A DNA stretch of 37,303 nucleotides, taken from contig JAKVCU010000074.1 in assembly GCA_022448955.1 (NCBI GenBank), positions 15,026 to 52,328 of the forward strand, written 5' to 3'. A program made the translations under genes and the position numbers. Positions 6,846 to 15,391 of this stretch are shown one piece after another. The notes under the pieces were generated by a model. The model was not told where the DNA came from. It did no database searches and was given only the letters and a program-made list of their open reading frames with translations. Origin of the DNA: Saprospiraceae bacterium (lineage in GTDB: Bacteria > Bacteroidota > Bacteroidia > Chitinophagales > Saprospiraceae). How positions within the stretch are numbered: the stretch's first letter is position 1; every line of letters begins with the position of its first letter.

Positions 6846-8218
6846 GTGCGGAAGAAATCTGTATCAAAGACATGGCTGGTATCGGTCGCCCTGTTTCTAT
6901 AGGTAAGATGGTAAAAGGTATTCGTGAACGTCATCCTGATATTATCATCCAATACCACGGCCACTCAACACCCGGTTTTTCTGTAGCTTCCTCTTTAGAG
7001 GCGGCTCGAAATGGTGCGGATATTATTGATGTAGGTATGGAGCCACTCTCTTGGGGTACTGGGCATGCTGATTTATTGACGATTCATGAAATGCTTCGTG
7101 ATGCAGGATTCAGCGTTCCTGATATCAATACAAAGGCTTACATGCATGTACGCAGCCTTACCCAAGAATTTGTAGATGATTTTTTAGGGTATTATATCAA
7201 CCCTAAAAATAGATATATGAATTCCTTATTGATTGGCCCTGGTTTGCCAGGAGGTATGATGGGGAGTTTGATGGCTGATTTAGAAAACAATGTAAAGAGT
7301 GTTAATAAATGGTTGGTCAAAAGAGACAAAGAGCCAATCACGCAAGAGCAGTTATTATTGCAATTGTTTGATGAAGTGAAGCATGCATGGCCAAAATTAG
7401 GTTATCCTCCATTGGTTACACCCTTTAGTCAGTACGTTAAAAACGTTTCTTTGATGAATGCTATCCAGCTGATTAAAGGCAAAGAACGTTGGAGTATGAT
7501 TGACGAGAATACTTGGGGTATGATTCTTGGTCGCTCCGGTCAACTACCTGGCGAATTGGGCGAAGAGATTATGAATTTGGCGAAAGCCCAAGAACGTGAA
7601 TTTTTCACTGGGACACCACAGGATTTATATCCAAATCAATTGGATGAGTTCCGTCAAAAAATGAAAGATAAAGGATGGGATGTTGGTCAGGATGAAGAAG
7701 AGTTGTTTGAATATGCTATGCATCCCCAACAATATGAAGACTATAAGTCAGGTAAAGCAAAAGAGCGCTTCTTGGAAGACTTAGAAAAGCGTAAAGCAGC
7801 TCAGCAGGGGCTTACGAGTGTAGCTATGCCCCAAACCTCCAATTCAGAATCCAATGTTATGCCTCAAAGCATGACGATTGATGTCAATGGTGAGAAATTT
7901 AAAGTTCAAGTAGCCTATGGCGATGCTGTAGAGGAAGCCAAAGCAGAAGCATCAAAAGAAGAACCAAAACCAACTTCTAGTGGAGAACTAGAAGAAATTA
8001 CAGCGCCATTAGAAGGTAAGTTTTACTTAACAAAAGATTCTTCAGAGATTGGAATCAAAGTAGGCGATAAAATTAGTGAAGGAGATACCATCGCCTATAT
8101 AGAATCGATGAAGGTGATCAATGCCGTGGCGGCAGATAAGAGTGGTGAAGTGGTTGAAATCGTGGCAAGGCACGGTGATGATATTGAAGAAGATGATGTG
8201 ATTTTATTGCTCAAGTAG
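6800..8218 (+). CDS. oadA: Oxaloacetate decarboxylase alpha / pyruvate carboxyltransferase subunit, C-terminal part of a frameshifted gene
   Basis: This continues the preceding fragment. From base 6800 the frame reads TVDYYVNLADKYIELGAEE, CIKDMAG (the carbamylated metal-binding Lys) and YHGHSTPG (the His-x-His metal ligands), then the rest of the carboxyltransferase and conserved PYC_OADA regions. After an Ala/Lys/Glu-rich linker comes a biotinyl domain with YIESMKVINAV; the biotin-accepting Lys sits in ESMKV rather than the usual AMKM. The first ATG in this frame is at 6872, so an independently translated product would start there and lack the N-terminal metal ligand. The stop is followed 17 bases later by oadB. 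The complete gene would be the soluble catalytic and biotin subunit of the sodium pump. Confidence 0.85.
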   Translation, partial: TVDYYVNLADKYIELGAEEICIKDMAGIGRPVSIGKMVKGIRERHPDIIIQYHGHSTPGFSVASSLEAARNGADIIDVGMEPLSWGTGHADLLTIHEMLRDAGFSVPDINTKAYMHVRSLTQEFVDDFLGYYINPKNRYMNSLLIGPGLPGGMMGSLMADLENNVKSVNKWLVKRDKEPITQEQLLLQLFDEVKHAWPKLGYPPLVTPFSQYVKNVSLMNAIQLIKGKERWSMIDENTWGMILGRSGQLPGELGEEIMNLAKAQEREFFTGTPQDLYPNQLDEFRQKMKDKGWDVGQDEEELFEYAMHPQQYEDYKSGKAKERFLEDLEKRKAAQQGLTSVAMPQTSNSESNVMPQSMTIDVNGEKFKVQVAYGDAVEEAKAEASKEEPKPTSSGELEEITAPLEGKFYLTKDSSEIGIKVGDKISEGDTIAYIESMKVINAVAADKSGEVVEIVARHGDDIEEDDVILLLK

Positions 8219-8235
8219 GCTTTTAAAAGAATGGA

Positions 8236-9441
8236 ATGGAAGTACTGAATAAGTTATATGAAATGACGGCTTTTGGAGAACTTTTCCAATCGCCAGGAAC
8301 GATTCTAATGCTAGGAATTGGCTTTTTGCTGCTTTATCTTGGCATTGTGAAACGTTACGAACCACTCTTGCTCATCCCCATTGCTTTTGGAGTATTGTTG
8401 GCTAATTTCCCTTCTGGAAATATGAGTGTAACACCTTCAGAAGGTACCAATATTATGGATCTTACCCTTGTGCAAATTGCAAAAGATCATGGTATTATGA
8501 ATATGTTGTATTATGCCTTAATTAAAACAGGTTTGCTTCCACCACTCATTTTTATGGGGGTTGGGGCGATGACTGATTTTGGACCCATGCTTAGAAACTT
8601 GCGTTTAGCCTTCTTTGGGGCGGCTGCCCAGATTGGTATTTTTGCAGTTTTGATTTCAGCGGTGATGATTGGGTTTTCTATCCAAGAAGCAGGTGCATTG
8701 GGAATTATAGGTGGGGCGGATGGTCCTACAGCGATTTATACGGCGATCAAACTGGCACCACATTTATTAGGGCCAATTGCTATTGCCGCTTACTCTTATA
8801 TGGCACTAGTGCCTGTAATTATTCCTTTGATTGTACGATGGTCTGTTTCTGAAAAGGAGCTTTTAATCAATATGAAGGAGCAGGAGAAACAGTTTCCTAA
8901 TAAGGTGAAGATTAAGGATATACAAACAGTAAAAATTATTTTTCCAATTGTTTTGGCAACACTTGTAGCACTTTTAGTACCTTCTTCGGTGCCATTAGTC
9001 GGCTTATTGCTATTTGGTAATTTGATTAAAGAGATTGGGACAGATACAAGTCGTTTATTCTCTGCTGCTTCTGAAACTATCATGAATACTGCGACTATTT
9101 TCTTAGGATTGACCGTTGGCGCAACGATGACCGCTCAAACTTTCCTTAACTCTCAAACATTATTGATTGTAGTAGGAGGCTTTTTGGCCTTTGCTATTTC
9201 TATCTTGGGGGGCATTATGGCAGTGAAAGTTTATAACCTATTTTCTAAGAAAAAAATTAATCCATTAATTGGTGCTACTGGCCTTAGTGCAGTACCAATG
9301 GCTTCTCGTGTAGCGAATGAAATTGCTTTAAAGCACGACCCCAAGAATCATATCCTACAGTATGCTATGTCTAGTAATATTAGTGGAGTGATTGGCTCTG
9401 CTGTTGCAGCAGGGGTGTTGATCAAGTTTTTAGGAGCCTAA
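8236..9441 (+). CDS. oadB: Sodium-translocating decarboxylase beta subunit (OadB)
   Basis: A 401-residue integral membrane protein that decarboxylates carboxybiotin and exports Na+. It is hydrophobic throughout, with about nine to eleven membrane segments. It carries the family hallmark GIIGGADGPTAIYTA in the re-entrant sodium-binding region, MGVGAMTDFGPML, and the C-terminal SAVPMASRVANEIALKHDP with NISGVIGSAVAAGVL. Length and motifs match OadB/MmdB/GcdB. Together with OadG and the OadA-type alpha subunit (which supplies carboxyltransferase and biotin domains on one chain), the likely substrate is oxaloacetate rather than methylmalonyl-CoA. An overlapping upstream ATG at 8231 is out of frame; the ATG at 8236 is the start. 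It is the last gene of the operon. Confidence 0.93.
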   Translation: MEVLNKLYEMTAFGELFQSPGTILMLGIGFLLLYLGIVKRYEPLLLIPIAFGVLLANFPSGNMSVTPSEGTNIMDLTLVQIAKDHGIMNMLYYALIKTGLLPPLIFMGVGAMTDFGPMLRNLRLAFFGAAAQIGIFAVLISAVMIGFSIQEAGALGIIGGADGPTAIYTAIKLAPHLLGPIAIAAYSYMALVPVIIPLIVRWSVSEKELLINMKEQEKQFPNKVKIKDIQTVKIIFPIVLATLVALLVPSSVPLVGLLLFGNLIKEIGTDTSRLFSAASETIMNTATIFLGLTVGATMTAQTFLNSQTLLIVVGGFLAFAISILGGIMAVKVYNLFSKKKINPLIGATGLSAVPMASRVANEIALKHDPKNHILQYAMSSNISGVIGSAVAAGVLIKFLGA

Positions 9442-9832
9442 TCATTGATATAAGTTTGAAATAGGGTAAGGGGCTGGATCGGCATCCTTGGCCCTTTAGA
9501 AGCTTTCGCTAAATGGGCTATACAAAACATGATTATGAGAGCCGATGAAGGTGTTGATAGAATCCTTTATTTAAAGGTAATGGCTTTTCAATGTTCGAAA
9601 GCAGATATTAGCCATCCTACAAAGTCTATTTATGCTGAGGTAATAGAGATTTTTCTGATCGATTATATCCTTTGGCTTTCGCAAAATCTTTAGCATAACT
9701 CCATTAACGAAAGGGATAAAGCTAAATAATGTGTAGATGACAAAGGAGTTGTCTATCAATTTTGAAAAACTCAGAATCTATTGGAAAATTTGTTCTTTTT
9801 TTAGAAATGATCTACCGTTTATTTTGTTTTTA

Positions 9833-9859
9833 TTGCCGATTGCTATTGGCAATCGGCAA
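9833..9859. repeat. Perfect 11-base inverted repeat
   Basis: TTGCCGATTGC (9833-9843) and GCAATCGGCAA (9849-9859) are exact reverse complements around the five-base loop TATTG. The T-rich run lies before it on the + strand and is followed by G/A-rich sequence, so it does not look like a terminator in either direction. Function unknown. Confidence 0.6.
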
Positions 9860-9952
9860 GGTCAATGAATAAATCCTAAACTGATTCTTGTATAGCTGTA
9901 CCTAAATGCTCCATGTTTGAATAGACTTGTTCATCGTATCATGAATAAGCGA

Positions 9953-10052
9953 GAATGAAGCAAATTTTATTTTGTACTAGGTAAAAAACGTAGACGATGC
10001 CGTAGTATCGGCGAGGCTTTTTAACGAAGTACAAATTGAAACTTTGCCATTC
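9953..10052. repeat. 100-base imperfect palindromic element (MITE- or REP-like)
   Basis: The two ends are inverted copies of each other over nearly 30 bases: GAATG (9953-9957) with CATTC (10048-10052), then GCAAATTTTATTTTGTACT (9960-9978) with the reverse complement of 10028-10047, which matches at about 17 of 20 positions. The ends include the exact eight-base pair TTTGTACT/AGTACAAA. The centre has A-rich and T-rich tracts and GCCG...CGGC. It begins 30 bases beyond the stop of the DUF4345 gene, so it may also end that transcript. Confidence 0.6.
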
Positions 10053-10081
10053 GTAGTCATTTAATGGTGCGGTAAACAAGT

Positions 10082-10486
10082 CTAATCTTGTTGCTTTTTC
10101 TGAGTCGATGACATTTTGATGTATAGCCAGATGGAAATAGCTGCACTAAGAACCTCTACTATAATGAAGTTGGAAATGAATTCATTAGGTGTGCCATCTG
10201 CCGAAAGGCTGACAAGTCTGCCTATCACAAAACCCGAACCATATAATACCAGAATAATAAGGGCTTCCCTTTGTGCTTTAAAAGCACCATAAATAAAGAA
10301 GAGCGCAAAGAAAAAATGCATGCCACCATAGATGGCACGAGTAGAACTCTTTGCACTAATAGTTTGAAGTGTTTGGCCCACATTATCCATTATTGATTGT
10401 GGGTCAAGCAAGCCGCCAATGCCCACTAATAAAGTAGGAATAGCAATAAGTAGTAGAAAGAATTTTGCAATCTTTGTATAATTCAT
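10082..10486 (-). CDS. DUF4345 family membrane protein
   Basis: A 134-residue protein with about four membrane helices: FFLLLIAIPTLLVGIGGLL, an AIYGGMHFFFALFFIYGAF segment, ALIILVLYGSGFVIGRLVSL and FIIVEVLSAAISIWLYIK. The STRAIYGGMHF motif followed by the GRLVSLSADGTPN loop is what I associate with DUF4345 proteins, whose role is unknown. The C-terminus is a short charged tail. It diverges from the AraC-type regulator at 10588, with 101 bases between the starts, which suggests but does not prove a regulatory link. A promoter box, TAACTTTG, lies on the minus strand at 10517-10510. Confidence 0.75.
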   Translation of the reverse strand: MNYTKIAKFFLLLIAIPTLLVGIGGLLDPQSIMDNVGQTLQTISAKSSTRAIYGGMHFFFALFFIYGAFKAQREALIILVLYGSGFVIGRLVSLSADGTPNEFISNFIIVEVLSAAISIWLYIKMSSTQKKQQD

Positions 10487-10509
10487 AAGTTATTGATTTT
10501 TATGTACAG

Positions 10510-10517
10510 CAAAGTTA
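10510..10517 (-). promoter_or_regulatory. -7 box for the DUF4345 gene
   Basis: TAACTTTG read on the minus strand fits TAnnTTTG and lies 23 bases before the ATG at 10486. The upstream box is poor. Confidence 0.35.
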
Positions 10518-10587
10518 AGTCGGGTAGGAAGGGCTAGAAAGTGCTTTTCATGCCAGCAAGGGGATATTTGCTGCCAAAAGGAGAAGA

Positions 10588-11607
10588 ATGGAGACGGTTA
10601 AAGTCAGAATGTCAATTTTAAAGGATATTGCCTACGAGGCGAGCCACTATGGCGTGAAGTTAGATGAATTGTGTACTGCGATTGGGTTCAGTGTTGAGGA
10701 TTTAGAAGATGTAGATCGTTGGGTGAACCTGGAGTCGGCTAGTAATGTTTGGGAACAAGCAGTACGAATAAGTGGTAATCAGCATTTAGGTTTGCAAATA
10801 GGACAAAGTAGTAATCCTTATGTAGTAGGAGTAGTTGGTTATTTGATGGAATCAAGCCCTGATTTAGGTACTGCTATTCAGCATCTGACTGGTTTTAACG
10901 CCGTTTTTGCTGATATGTTCAAGTATAAATACGAGTTGAAAGAGGATCGTTTTATTATGTATTACGAACCTTCAGATATCTGGTGGTTGAATTATCCGCA
11001 TACAGCTCGACAAGCCATTGAAACAAGTATGGCAAGAACTATTGCAATTGTTCAAGACTTTACGGGCAAACAAATTTTGCCTTTAAAAGCAACAATGAGA
11101 TATGAGTGTGTAGGAGCAGAAAGCACTTATGAAAAGTACCTAAAAACTAAGGTTCGTTTTAACGAAAGTGATAACGCATTGTACTTCGATAAAGCTATTT
11201 GGAATCTTCCCGTAAAAAGTTTTAACAAGACCCTTCATCAATACTTTAAAAGATTAGCAGAAGAACAGCTCCTATATCTTAAAAAGGAAAAAAGCTTAAA
11301 CTATCAAGTGAAATGTTATTTGTTATCGAATGTTAATCAACAACTGCCCAGTATTGAGCAAACCGCTGAACATTTGGAATTGAATGTCAGAACCATGCAG
11401 CGTAGACTAAAGCAGGAGGGCTTAACCTTTCAGCAACTGACCGATACCATACGGAAAGATTTGGCCATTGATGTTTTGCGAAAGCAAAAAGGGAAGATTG
11501 AAGAAGTTGCACATTTTTTGGGTTATTCAGAGGCTAGTGTTTTTAGAAGAGCTTTTAAAAGGTGGACAGGACTGACACCAAGTGTGTTTTTACAACAAAA
11601 TCACTAA
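10588..11607 (+). CDS. AraC family transcriptional regulator
   Basis: A 339-residue DNA-binding regulator. Residues about 20-210 look like the Arabinose_bd-type N-terminal sensor of the OruR/ArgR-like AraC group (DLEDVDRWVNLESASNVWEQ, HLGLQIGQSSNPYVVGVVGY). The last 100 residues hold the two helix-turn-helix units: SIEQTAEHLELNVRTMQRRL and then IEEVAHFLGYSEASVFRRAF followed by KRWTGLTPSVF. The start is supported by AAAGGAGA a few bases upstream, a true Shine-Dalgarno-like sequence that is unusual in this phylum. The effector and targets are unknown. The divergent DUF4345 gene and the downstream amidase are the obvious candidate targets by position. Confidence 0.88.
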   Translation: METVKVRMSILKDIAYEASHYGVKLDELCTAIGFSVEDLEDVDRWVNLESASNVWEQAVRISGNQHLGLQIGQSSNPYVVGVVGYLMESSPDLGTAIQHLTGFNAVFADMFKYKYELKEDRFIMYYEPSDIWWLNYPHTARQAIETSMARTIAIVQDFTGKQILPLKATMRYECVGAESTYEKYLKTKVRFNESDNALYFDKAIWNLPVKSFNKTLHQYFKRLAEEQLLYLKKEKSLNYQVKCYLLSNVNQQLPSIEQTAEHLELNVRTMQRRLKQEGLTFQQLTDTIRKDLAIDVLRKQKGKIEEVAHFLGYSEASVFRRAFKRWTGLTPSVFLQQNH

Positions 11608-11614
11608 GTTTTCC

Positions 11615-11646
11615 TTTGCTTTATAAGAGTTCGCTACTTACATTTG
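11615..11646 (+). promoter_or_regulatory. Promoter of the amidase gene
   Basis: TTTG (11615-11618), 20 bases of spacer, then TACATTTG (11639-11646). Both boxes match the Bacteroidota vegetative consensus exactly. The predicted start is about 40 bases before the ATG at 11696. It starts just after the araC stop codon, so the amidase has its own transcript. Confidence 0.6.
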
Positions 11647-11695
11647 CCATTCCTAAATTAGGTTAAATCTACATTGTCAATCAAAAATAAAATAT

Positions 11696-13360
11696 ATGAG
11701 ACACGCAAGTGGAAATAAAGCTTGGATTCTTGTTGTCGTATTAGCAAGTTTTATCCTTGGCGCCTTTACAAGTGAGGATATTCTGAATGCAATTACCAGG
11801 CAAGATGTTAAAGCTGCTAGTCGTATTATTGGTATAGAAATGAACAATCCTGAAATTGATTCTTTATTGCCAGACTTGAATGAATTTAGAGATGCTTATA
11901 TAAAAAGCCGTGCTGCCAAGTTAGATAATAGTGTAGCGCCTGCATTAGTGTTTGATCCTATTCCAGATGTCTATATCAAAAAGTTGAGTGGTAGAAATGC
12001 AATTGCCTTGAAAAACCCTGGGAAAGTTGAATTGCCAAAGGATAAAGATATGTTGGCTTGGTATTCGTTGCAAGAGTTGGCGTATTTAATCAGAGAAAAG
12101 AAAATCTCTTCTGTCGAATTGACGAAGTTCTTTATAGCACGGCTCAAAAAGTATGACCCTATGTTGAAATGTGTAATCACAATCACAGAGGATTTAGCTC
12201 TAGAGCAAGCGAAAAAAGCAGATGCAGAAATTGCAAAAGGAAATTATAAAGGAACTTTGCATGGTATTCCTTACGGAATCAAAGATCTGTTCGCTACCAA
12301 AAAGTATAAAACAACTTGGGGGGCAGAGCCTTACAAAGATCAGGTACTTGATTATAATGCTACTGTTGTAGAAAAACTGAATGAGTCTGGTGCTGTAATG
12401 GTAGCTAAATTGACTTTAGGTGCCTTAGCAATGGGCGATGAGTGGTACGGTGGTATGACCAGAAATCCTTGGGATATGAGCACAGGTTCAAGTGGTTCTT
12501 CAGCAGGTTCCGCTTCGGCTGTAGCAGCTGGATTAGTGCCTTTTGCTATTGGTACAGAAACCTTGGGTTCTATTGTTTCGCCTTCTACGGTTTGTGGTAC
12601 AGCAGGCTTGCGTCCAACTTTTGGCCGTGTAAGTAGACATGGTGCGATGGCATTATCTTGGTCAATGGATAAAATTGGCCCTATTTGTAAGACTGCAGAA
12701 GAAACCGCTATCGTTTTCAATGCAATTCGTGGAAGGGATGATAAAGATCTATCTACTTATGATGCACCTTTTTATTATCGACCAAATATCCACAATACTA
12801 TCAAGGTGGGCTATGTAAAAAGCGATTTTGAAAAAGATTATCCTTTCAAAAAGCAAGATAGCCTTAGCTTGCGAACATTAAAACAGATGGGCATTGAGCT
12901 TATACCTATTGAATTGCCAAATCTGCCAGATATTAGTCCAATCCTTTTAGCGGAAGCAGCAGCAGCTTTCGATGATTTGACTTTAAGCAATCAAGATGAC
13001 GAATTAAAGCAGCAGGCTAAGAATGCCTGGCCCAATATTTTTAGAGGAGCTCGATTTATCCCTGCAGTAGAATATATTCAAGCTAATCGCTTGCGGACTC
13101 AGCTCATTGCAGACATGGAAAAATTATTTGAAAAGGTAGATGCTTACGTGCATCCATCATGGGCAAGCCAAAGCTTGAGAATTACCAATTTCACAGGGCA
13201 TCCATGTATAGTTGTGCCAAACGGCTTTCAGGCCAACGGACATCCTACCAGTATTAGCTTTACTGGGAAGTGGTTGAAGGAAGGTGAAATCATTTCTTTA
13301 GCAGAAGCTTATCAAAAAAGAGCAGGGTTTTATAAAAAGCATCCTACACTAAAAAAATAA
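11696..13360 (+). CDS. Exported amidase-signature hydrolase
   Basis: A 554-residue amidase-signature family enzyme that hydrolyses an amide bond with a Ser-cisSer-Lys triad. An N-terminal hydrophobic stretch (WILVVVLASFILGAF) looks like a signal peptide or anchor, so the enzyme probably acts in the periplasm. The catalytic Lys196 is in GIPYGIKDLFA. The Gly/Ser loop TGSSGSSAGSAS (263-274) holds the cis-Ser, and TETLGSIVSP holds the nucleophile (about Ser292), where most relatives have TDTGGSIR. The preceding GGMTRNPWD fits the family. The first 120 residues form an extra N-terminal region not found in compact amidases. It is not GatA: the context and export signal argue against Glu-tRNA amidotransferase. 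The substrate is unknown. Confidence 0.88.
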   Translation: MRHASGNKAWILVVVLASFILGAFTSEDILNAITRQDVKAASRIIGIEMNNPEIDSLLPDLNEFRDAYIKSRAAKLDNSVAPALVFDPIPDVYIKKLSGRNAIALKNPGKVELPKDKDMLAWYSLQELAYLIREKKISSVELTKFFIARLKKYDPMLKCVITITEDLALEQAKKADAEIAKGNYKGTLHGIPYGIKDLFATKKYKTTWGAEPYKDQVLDYNATVVEKLNESGAVMVAKLTLGALAMGDEWYGGMTRNPWDMSTGSSGSSAGSASAVAAGLVPFAIGTETLGSIVSPSTVCGTAGLRPTFGRVSRHGAMALSWSMDKIGPICKTAEETAIVFNAIRGRDDKDLSTYDAPFYYRPNIHNTIKVGYVKSDFEKDYPFKKQDSLSLRTLKQMGIELIPIELPNLPDISPILLAEAAAAFDDLTLSNQDDELKQQAKNAWPNIFRGARFIPAVEYIQANRLRTQLIADMEKLFEKVDAYVHPSWASQSLRITNFTGHPCIVVPNGFQANGHPTSISFTGKWLKEGEIISLAEAYQKRAGFYKKHPTLKK

Positions 13361-13366
13361 ACTAGG

Positions 13367-13405
13367 GTATAGCTCCTCTTTAACGAATGAAAAGATGGGC
13401 TATAC
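13367..13405 (+). terminator. Hairpin after the amidase gene
   Basis: GTATAGC (13367-13373) pairs with GCTATAC (13399-13405). Inside it, after a 3x3 internal loop, TCTTT pairs with AAAGA around a nine-base loop. It starts seven bases after the amidase stop. No U tract follows, so it may be a weak terminator or an RNA-stabilising stem. Confidence 0.35.
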
Positions 13406-13571
13406 TAATTAGTAATAGATAGCTATAATAAGGAGTTGATTTAATCTAGCCCAATAATTTAATTTCATATGCCTTGTGCCTGAAAGCATAATGAAACTAC
13501 TACCTTTGGACTTCAATCTTATGTGATCCTATCGTCACAAATTATTATCTCTACCTGAAAACGAATGAAAT

Positions 13572-15317
13572 ATGTCATTACAACATCTTGATATAAGTGT
13601 ACAATCAAAGATCAATGAATGGTTAAATGGTGATTATGATGCAGCTACTAAAGCAGAAATTCAGGATCTGGTCGATCAAAAAGAATATACTACTTTAACC
13701 AATGCTTTTTATAAGGACCTAGAATTTGGTACGGGCGGTTTACGCGGTATCATGGGTGCTGGTTCTAATCGTGTTAATAAATACACTTTAGGAATGGCCA
13801 CTCAAGGCTTCAGTAATTACTTAAATGGAGCATATCCTAGTGAGCAAGTAAAGGTAGTTATTGCGCATGATAGCAGAAATAATTCAGATGTTTTTGCAAG
13901 AATGACCGCTGAGGTATTCTCGGCCAATGGCATTTATGTATATTATTTTGAAGCATTAAGGCCAACACCAGAGCTTTCTTATGCCATTAGAGCATTAGGT
14001 TGTCATGGTGGTGTGATGTTGACGGCTTCTCATAATCCTAAAGAGTATAACGGCTACAAGGCTTATGGCGCAGATGGTGGACAGTTGGTAGCACCAGCTG
14101 ATCAGGCTGTTTTGGCAGAAGTTAGAAAGATTAAGGCGATCGCTGATATTAAGTTTACACCAATCGAAAGCAATATCGAAAAAATCGGTGCTGCTATGGA
14201 TAAGCAATACTTGGATGCAATTTCAGCACATTCCATCGCTAAAGATGCAATCCATAGACAAAATGATTTGAAGATTGTATTCTCTCCCATTCATGGTACG
14301 GGCGGTGTGATGGTACCTCCTGCATTAAGGCAGTTTGGTTTTGAAAATATCATCACAGTGGAGGAACAAATGACAATGGATGGCAATTTCCCCACTGTTG
14401 TTTACCCAAATCCAGAGGAAGAAGAGGCAATGACCCTTGCTTTACAAAAAGCTAAAGAAGTAGATGCTGATCTGGTAATGGCAACAGATCCTGATGCAGA
14501 TCGTGTTGGTATTGCCGTGAAAAATAATGATGGTGATTTTAAATTATTGAATGGTAATCAAGCTGCCTGTTTACTCATTCGATATACATTAGAAGCTTGG
14601 GAGAAAGCTGGTAAGTTAAGGGGCAAAGAATACATTGTTAAAACAATCGTTACTTCTTACCTGATTGATAAAATTGCAGATTCTAAAAACGTAGAGTGTT
14701 TTAATACATTAACTGGTTTCAAATATATTGGCCAGATTATGACCCAGTTAGAGGGCCAAAAGACCTTTATTTCAGGTGGTGAAGAAAGTTATGGTTACTT
14801 AGTTGGAGACCATGCTAGAGACAAAGATGCAGTCGTTTCATGTGCCATGATTGCAGAAATGGTAGCTTACTACAAAGATCAAGGAACTAGCCTCTTTGAT
14901 GCTATGATTGATATGTATTTGGAATATGGCTTCTATAAAGAGAAGTTAGTGGCATTAAAGAAAGAAGGAAAACAAGGGGCAGAAGAAATTCAAGCTATGT
15001 TAGAAGCTTTCAGAAATGACACACCAACTAGTTTGGGCGGTTCTAAAGTAGTGATGTTCAAAGACTACAAGACAAGTATTTCAAAAAATATGCTTACGGG
15101 AGAAACAGAGAAAATTGATTTGCCTTCATCCAACGTTCTTCAATTCTTTACAGAAGATGGAAGCATCGTCTCTGCACGTCCTTCTGGTACAGAGCCTAAG
15201 GTGAAATTCTACTGTAGCGTAAACGAAGCTTTAACCAATAAAGCAGATTTTAAAGCAGTTGAAGATAAATTAGATGCTAAATTGACTAGCTTACTTCAAG
15301 ATTTAGGAGCAATTTAG
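13572..15317 (+). CDS. Phospho-sugar mutase (phosphoglucomutase/phosphomannomutase)
   Basis: A 581-residue alpha-D-phosphohexomutase that interconverts hexose 1- and 6-phosphates. All four family signatures are present and in order: the phosphoserine loop TASHNPKEYNG, the Mg2+ loop ATDPDADRVGIA, the sugar-binding loop GGEESYGYL and the phosphate-binding RPSGTEPKVKFY near the C-terminus. At about 580 residues it belongs to the longer PGM2-like group (like Bacillus PgcA) rather than the 450-residue ManB/GlmM group. It stands alone; a TACCTTTG box at 13501-13508 could be its promoter, though its upstream partner is spaced a little too far. It converges on the M56 peptidase gene, with a strong hairpin between. 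Confidence 0.93.
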   Translation: MSLQHLDISVQSKINEWLNGDYDAATKAEIQDLVDQKEYTTLTNAFYKDLEFGTGGLRGIMGAGSNRVNKYTLGMATQGFSNYLNGAYPSEQVKVVIAHDSRNNSDVFARMTAEVFSANGIYVYYFEALRPTPELSYAIRALGCHGGVMLTASHNPKEYNGYKAYGADGGQLVAPADQAVLAEVRKIKAIADIKFTPIESNIEKIGAAMDKQYLDAISAHSIAKDAIHRQNDLKIVFSPIHGTGGVMVPPALRQFGFENIITVEEQMTMDGNFPTVVYPNPEEEEAMTLALQKAKEVDADLVMATDPDADRVGIAVKNNDGDFKLLNGNQAACLLIRYTLEAWEKAGKLRGKEYIVKTIVTSYLIDKIADSKNVECFNTLTGFKYIGQIMTQLEGQKTFISGGEESYGYLVGDHARDKDAVVSCAMIAEMVAYYKDQGTSLFDAMIDMYLEYGFYKEKLVALKKEGKQGAEEIQAMLEAFRNDTPTSLGGSKVVMFKDYKTSISKNMLTGETEKIDLPSSNVLQFFTEDGSIVSARPSGTEPKVKFYCSVNEALTNKADFKAVEDKLDAKLTSLLQDLGAI

Positions 15318-15331
15318 GAACTATGTGATAT

Positions 15332-15374
15332 GGAGACTTTGTGAGTGTGATGTTTACTCGCTCACAAAATCTCC
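15332..15374. terminator. Bidirectional terminator hairpin between the mutase and M56 genes
   Basis: GGAGA-C-TTTGTGAG (15332-15345) pairs with CTCACAAA-A-TCTCC (15361-15374), giving 13 base pairs with one C/A mismatch and a 15-base loop. It sits between two converging stop codons, so it can serve both transcripts. U tracts are weak on both sides. Confidence 0.5.
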
Positions 15375-15391
15375 TCCTCTCCAGATCGGCC

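Larger units (their letters stand above)
9442..10081. other. 640-base intergenic region without a convincing gene
   Basis: It contains an imperfect hairpin right after oadB (around 9469-9496), two GCTTTCGC-type short motifs (9502 and 9675), a perfect hairpin at 9833-9859 and the 100-base palindromic element at 9953-10052. A reading frame of about 73 codons (ending with TAG near 9693) and a 62-codon minus-strand frame at 9571-9759 resemble nothing I recognise and are probably chance. Confidence 0.5.

Noticed and set aside
9469-9496. Hairpin after oadB as a rho-independent terminator
   Set aside because: The stem is interrupted (AAGGG/CCCTT and GGAT/ATCC with mismatches between) and no T run follows.
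9571-9759. 62-codon minus-strand frame, and a 73-codon + strand frame ending near 9693
   Set aside because: Neither resembles a known protein. The + strand frame lacks an early start codon and lies among hairpins and short motifs, so both are probably chance.
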